NCBI GenBank assembly: GCA_964475955.1
Contig: CAYYZY010000286.1
Coordinates: 1 to 7,602 of the forward strand
Length of the DNA stretch: 7,602 nucleotides
Direction of reading: 5' to 3'
Origin: DATKZH01 sp964475955
Lineage (GTDB): Bacteria > Planctomycetota > Planctomycetia > Pirellulales > Thermoguttaceae
The notes under the pieces were generated by a model. That model did not search any database. It was not told the origin of the DNA and worked only from the letters and a program-made list of their open reading frames with translations. The translations under genes and the position numbers were made by a program. Numbering within the stretch: the first letter of the stretch is position 1; every line of letters starts with the position of its first letter. Positions 4,860 through 7,602 of the stretch are shown here, piece by piece.

Positions 4860-7602
4860 TCACACGTTGCCGTGCATGTCGTGAAGGCCAAAGGCGTTCG
4901 CCTGTAGCTCGCCGACCGGATGCGTCTTGCCACCCGAATTCACGTCGAACCACGCATATTCCTGTAGCGCGGCCTCGTTGTCCCCGCAGTGCCAGAACGT
5001 GGTGGTGCCCGCTCGGCAGGCGTACTCCCATTGCGCCTCGCTCGGCAGCACGTACGTGACGCCTTCCTTCTCCGACAGCCACTCGCAAAAGGCCACCGCA
5101 TCGTTCCACGATACATTCACCACCGGGTGCTCGTCCGTCTGCTCGAAGCCAGGGTCGGTATTCCAGACGAACCGCGGATCTTGAACCCACTTGCCATCGA
5201 CGAAAGCTCGTCCACCTTGGCCGTCCCGCTCCGCATCCGTCTTGTACTCCGTCTGGTCCACGAACTGGCGAAACTCGCCCACGGTGACTTCGTGCCGGCC
5301 CAGCCGGAACGGCTTGGTGATTTGGACCCGATGCTGCGGCCCTTCCGTGGGAATCCGGTTGACGGCCCACGTGTCATTAGCCGCTTTCGCCTCTTCCAGG
5401 AAACGGGCCTGTTCCTCTTCGGTCGAGCCCATCAGGAACTCGCCCGGCGGGATCAGCACCATGGTCAGCTTCACGCCGGCGCCGAGGTCGATCTCTTGCT
5501 CGACCGGCACACCGAGATGGTCAGCCCACGCCTGCTGGTGCTGGCGGGCCTGCTCGGCATCGAAGGGGGCGACGGCCAGCGGAGGGGCGTCGCCTGCGTC
5601 TGCGCTGGACGCGGGACTCCCGGACATGCGCCCAGCTTCGCTCACACGCGAGCGGAACTCGGAGGGCTTGATGATCTCCAGCCGCCCATCGGGGTTTTCG
5701 ACGACGAACACTAACTCCCTCTCCACCACCTCGGGATCGCCGTCGAACGTCCCATCCGAGTGCACCGCAATCATGTCCTCGTCGCCTACCCTGACTTGCA
5801 CCCCCGCTGCGGCGCTTTCAGTGGGCAGCGTCACCTCCGCAGGCGGCCAGGGCGGCTGGATCTCGGTCAGCTTGCCGTTCTCCACCTGGTGAATCCGGCC
5901 GCGCGCGTCGACGATCCGCGTCCCGTCGGGCGACCAGGCAGCGCAATTCAGCGGCCCGACCTGGGATGACCTCGCGATCCCTGTGGCAGTTGATGGGTCT
6001 GCAAGCATGACGTACCCATCTTGCGTCGCGGCGGCCAGGCCGCCTTCGGGATGCCAGCCGAGCCAATTGATCCGCTCCCCGACACAGAGATTCTCGTCCG
6101 CGAGCGTTTTCCACGTGCTCGTGTCCCAAATCCAGAGGTCGCTGTTCTCGCTGCGGTCCATGAGCCCTGCGGCGAGTCGTGCGCCGTCCGGGCTCCAAGC
6201 AAGGCCGTTCACCTCGGCGGACATCTCCGGCAACTCGGCAACGACAGAGCCATCGGCCGGGTTCCAGAGCCGAACCCTGCGACTGGATCCGCCCGCTGCG
6301 AGCCGCTGGCCGTCCGGTCTCCAGGCAAGGCACTTGGTCATCCCTTTGTTCGACAGCACTGGCTGCGGGCGACCGTCCACATGCCACAGCCGGATCGTAT
6401 CGTCGCCCCAGTACGCGCCGGAGGCGAGAACGTGCCCTTCGGGGCTCCAGGCAAGGCACCAGACCTTCGTCTTGTGTTGATGTGCGAGAGGCCCCGGCGT
6501 GCCGTCCCATTTGTTGAGCTGGACGGCCCCATCTTCGTTACCACAGGCCAGCCACATTCCCCGGGGATCGGCTGCAACTCGCTTGGGGTGATCCGCGGGG
6601 ATCAGCGCACACAACTCCATTCGATCGGCGTCGTAGATCCGCAACATCCGACCGTGCCAATCGGCAAATGCAATGCGATTGCCGTCGGGATGCCAAGCTA
6701 CCGAGAACGCCTGACTCAAGGGGGTGTGCGTCACCACGTTCCATCGGCCGATGCCGGGCAGCTCGGCAGGCTGGGGGATGATGCCGGGGAGGGGGGGCGT
6801 GTCAGCTTCGCTCGCGACTTTGCTATCGTCTCGCCTGCCGGGCAAGTCGGAAGTGGCACCCATGGGCTCTGCACCGACAATCTGCAACCTCTCATCCGCC
6901 AAAACTGAGGCCAGCCGGAAGCCGAGGTCGCCGTACCGCGAGTCGGGCGAGAACTTGTGACGAATCGCCGACCGGCAGATGCGCGCGCGGTAGAGCCAAC
7001 TGCCGCCGCGAATCACGCGGTCCGAGCCCGCAGAGGGGCCGCTCGGATCGTCCGGCGGCGACTGGGCGTAGTAGTCGTGGGCCCAATGATCCGCACACCA
7101 TTCCCAGACATTCCCGTGCATATCGTGAAGGCCGAACCCGTTTGCCATCAACTCGCCGACCGGATGCGTTCTGGCGCCGGAGTTCACGCTGAACCACGCA
7201 TATTCCTCCAACGTGGCCGCGTCATCCCCACAGTGCCAAAACGTCGTCGTCCCGGCACGGCAGGCGTATTCCCATTGGGCCTCGGTGGGGAGCGTGAACG
7301 ACATCCTCTGAACGTTGCCAGACTCGTTGAGCTTGCCCAGGAACTGCTGAACGTCGTCCCAGCTCACTTGTTCCACCGGATGAGATGGGGCGTTCGCGAA
7401 CTTGGACGGATTGTCCCCCATCACCGCCTCCCACTGGGCCTGGGTGACCTCGTACTTGCCCAGGTAGAACGGTCGCGTGATCCGAACCCGATGCTGAGGC
7501 CCTTCGGTGGGCATCCGGTCGACGCCCCATTGGTCCTCGGCCGCCCGCGCCTCTTCCAGGAAACGGGCCTGTTCCTCTTCGGTCGAGCCCATCACGAACT
7601 CG
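4860..7602 (-). CDS. FGE-like / WD40 / FGE-like multidomain protein, 5' partial, stopped early by TGA
   Basis: The 3' part of a large gene entering from the right edge; 913 whole codons are visible before the TGA. Numbering here takes the codon at 7595-7593 as residue 1. FGE/SUMF1-like domain 1 (1-235) has SHPVEQVSWDD, LPTEAQWEYACRAGT and HGNVWEWCADHW. Seven WD40 blades follow (about 298-574, each built on a 'AW.PDG..LA' core). A cap motif ending IIKPSEFRSRV (608-651), a linker (677-700) and FGE-like domain 2 (711-911) complete it. Domain 1 retains only the second of the two catalytic cysteines of true FGE (Tyr at the first position), so sulfatase-type oxidation is unlikely; the domains may be binding or structural modules. 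Similar planctomycete proteins often begin with a Ser/Thr kinase, which could lie beyond the window (inference). No signal sequence can be judged. The C-terminus is lost at a TGA in HGNVWEWC. Confidence 0.85.
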   Translation of the reverse strand, partial: EFVMGSTEEEQARFLEEARAAEDQWGVDRMPTEGPQHRVRITRPFYLGKYEVTQAQWEAVMGDNPSKFANAPSHPVEQVSWDDVQQFLGKLNESGNVQRMSFTLPTEAQWEYACRAGTTTFWHCGDDAATLEEYAWFSVNSGARTHPVGELMANGFGLHDMHGNVWEWCADHWAHDYYAQSPPDDPSGPSAGSDRVIRGGSWLYRARICRSAIRHKFSPDSRYGDLGFRLASVLADERLQIVGAEPMGATSDLPGRRDDSKVASEADTPPLPGIIPQPAELPGIGRWNVVTHTPLSQAFSVAWHPDGNRIAFADWHGRMLRIYDADRMELCALIPADHPKRVAADPRGMWLACGNEDGAVQLNKWDGTPGPLAHQHKTKVWCLAWSPEGHVLASGAYWGDDTIRLWHVDGRPQPVLSNKGMTKCLAWRPDGQRLAAGGSSRRVRLWNPADGSVVAELPEMSAEVNGLAWSPDGARLAAGLMDRSENSDLWIWDTSTWKTLADENLCVGERINWLGWHPEGGLAAATQDGYVMLADPSTATGIARSSQVGPLNCAAWSPDGTRIVDARGRIHQVENGKLTEIQPPWPPAEVTLPTESAAAGVQVRVGDEDMIAVHSDGTFDGDPEVVERELVFVVENPDGRLEIIKPSEFRSRVSEAGRMSGSPASSADAGDAPPLAVAPFDAEQARQHQQAWADHLGVPVEQEIDLGAGVKLTMVLIPPGEFLMGSTEEEQARFLEEAKAANDTWAVNRIPTEGPQHRVQITKPFRLGRHEVTVGEFRQFVDQTEYKTDAERDGQGGRAFVDGKWVQDPRFVWNTDPGFEQTDEHPVVNVSWNDAVAFCEWLSEKEGVTYVLPSEAQWEYACRAGTTTFWHCGDNEAALQEYAWFDVNSGGKTHPVGELQANAFGLHDMHGNV
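5388..5434 (-). repeat. 47-base direct repeat, copy A (start of FGE-like domain 2)
   Basis: This block is identical base for base to 7548-7594, exactly 2160 bases (720 codons) away. It encodes the MGSTEEEQARFLEEA segment. After one mismatch (5435 versus 7595) identity resumes for seven bases up to the window edge. Confidence 0.9.
5646..5774 (-). other. Post-propeller cap motif
   Basis: Residues 608-650 include SDGTFDGDPEVVERELVFVV and LEIIKPSEFRSRV. A similar 'DG.Y.G...E.ELVYVV...... L.P.EF' segment follows WD40 propellers in other planctomycete proteins; this is from memory. It separates the propeller from a low-complexity Ser/Ala/Asp linker and FGE-like domain 2. Confidence 0.45.
5874..6704 (-). 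other. Seven-bladed WD40 propeller
   Basis: Seven repeats start at residues about 298, 339, 380, 422, 464, 511 and 551 of the partial protein: SVAWHPDGNRIAF, RVAADPRGMWLAC, CLAWSPEGHVLAS, CLAWRPDGQRLAA, GLAWSPDGARLAA, WLGWHPEGGLAAA and CAAWSPDGTRIVD. Several end in the strand 'RLW' or 'WIWD'. Seven is the closed-ring number for a WD40 beta-propeller, a protein-interaction platform, so the ring is probably complete. Confidence 0.85.
6891..7602 (-). other. FGE-like domain 1 of the multidomain protein
   Basis: This domain opens with EFVMGSTEEEQARFLEEA, then EGPQHRVRIT-PFYLGKYEVTQAQWEAVMGDNPS, the shorter subtype of the fold. It ends RVIRGGSW-LYRARICRSAIR...LGFRLASVLADE and is complete except for residues beyond the window edge. 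In true FGE the corresponding segment carries two cysteines (CxxxxC spacing); here only the second position is Cys. It serves as the internal reference showing what domain 2 should look like. Confidence 0.85.
7548..7594 (-). repeat. 47-base direct repeat, copy B (start of FGE-like domain 1)
   Basis: Partner of the block at 5388-5434. Neighbouring sequence on the domain side is much less alike, so the identity is local rather than spread over the whole domain. Confidence 0.9.

Larger units (their letters stand above)
4644..5465 (-). other. FGE-like domain 2, split by the premature TGA
   Basis: The domain begins TMVLIPPGEFLMGSTEEEQ, directly after the linker PFDAEQARQHQQAWADHLG. Its middle is of the longer 'FVDQTEYKTDAE' subtype (residues 778-789) with GGRAFVDGKWVQDPRFVW and EHPVVNVSWNDAVAFCEWLS. 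It is therefore about 28 residues longer between shared motifs than domain 1. The normal open part ends at HGNV; the last quarter lies past the TGA. Confidence 0.8.

Noticed and set aside
4860..4862. UGA decoded as tryptophan or selenocysteine in this organism.
   Set aside because: The Nramp-like gene ends properly at a TGA (1899-1901), and all its tryptophans and those of the symporter use TGG, which argues against reassignment. The expected residue is Trp, not Cys, so selenocysteine has no family support.
4468..5370. A 300-codon minus-strand frame that spans the premature stop in another register and could suggest frameshift rescue.
   Set aside because: Its product is Arg/Gly-rich with no FGE motifs, whereas the original frame resumes the FGE motifs immediately after the TGA; no frameshift is needed.
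5191..5892. A 233-codon plus-strand frame opposite the FGE/WD40 gene.
   Set aside because: It is Ser/Arg/Pro-rich, domain-free antisense of a conserved coding region.

Overview
The window looks like chromosomal DNA of a GC-rich planctomycete (Planctomycetota, perhaps Pirellulales-like). This rests on protein style, not on a database search. The right half carries a large protein combining formylglycine-generating-enzyme-like (FGE/SUMF1) domains with a WD40 propeller, and it contains the linker 'PFDAEQARQHQQAWADHLG' that I associate with planctomycete kinase/FGE/WD40 proteins. The left half carries an Nramp-like transporter of the divergent type common in that phylum.

Layout: positions 1-89 are a leader with only a weak promoter candidate. 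Positions 90-1901 (+) encode a 603-residue Nramp-like membrane transporter. Positions 1902-2278 are a 377-base spacer. Positions 2279-3982 (+) encode a 567-residue sodium:solute symporter close to E. coli YidK, starting at a GTG behind an excellent Shine-Dalgarno sequence. Positions 3983-4643 are a 661-base gap between converging genes, rich in inverted repeats, including a compact cloverleaf-like element at 4128-4193. From 4644 to the right edge, on the minus strand, lies the 3' part of a very large gene: FGE-like domain 1, seven WD40 blades, a cap motif, a linker, then FGE-like domain 2. Its 5' end lies beyond the window.

The most notable point is in that last gene. The second FGE-like domain is interrupted by a TGA at 4860-4862, exactly where the tryptophan of the HGNVWEWC signature should be. 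The remaining 71 codons of the domain stay open, in frame and recognisable down to a TAA at 4644-4646. This is a one-base nonsense change in an otherwise intact domain: a young pseudogene, a truncated allele, a sequence error or, less likely, readthrough.

The two transporters may both serve cation-linked uptake, but the 377-base spacer and separate ribosome-binding contexts do not show an operon. The minus-strand gene converges on them and appears functionally unrelated. I see no tRNA, rRNA, CRISPR array, transposase or defence system. I do not see a clear new multi-gene system here.
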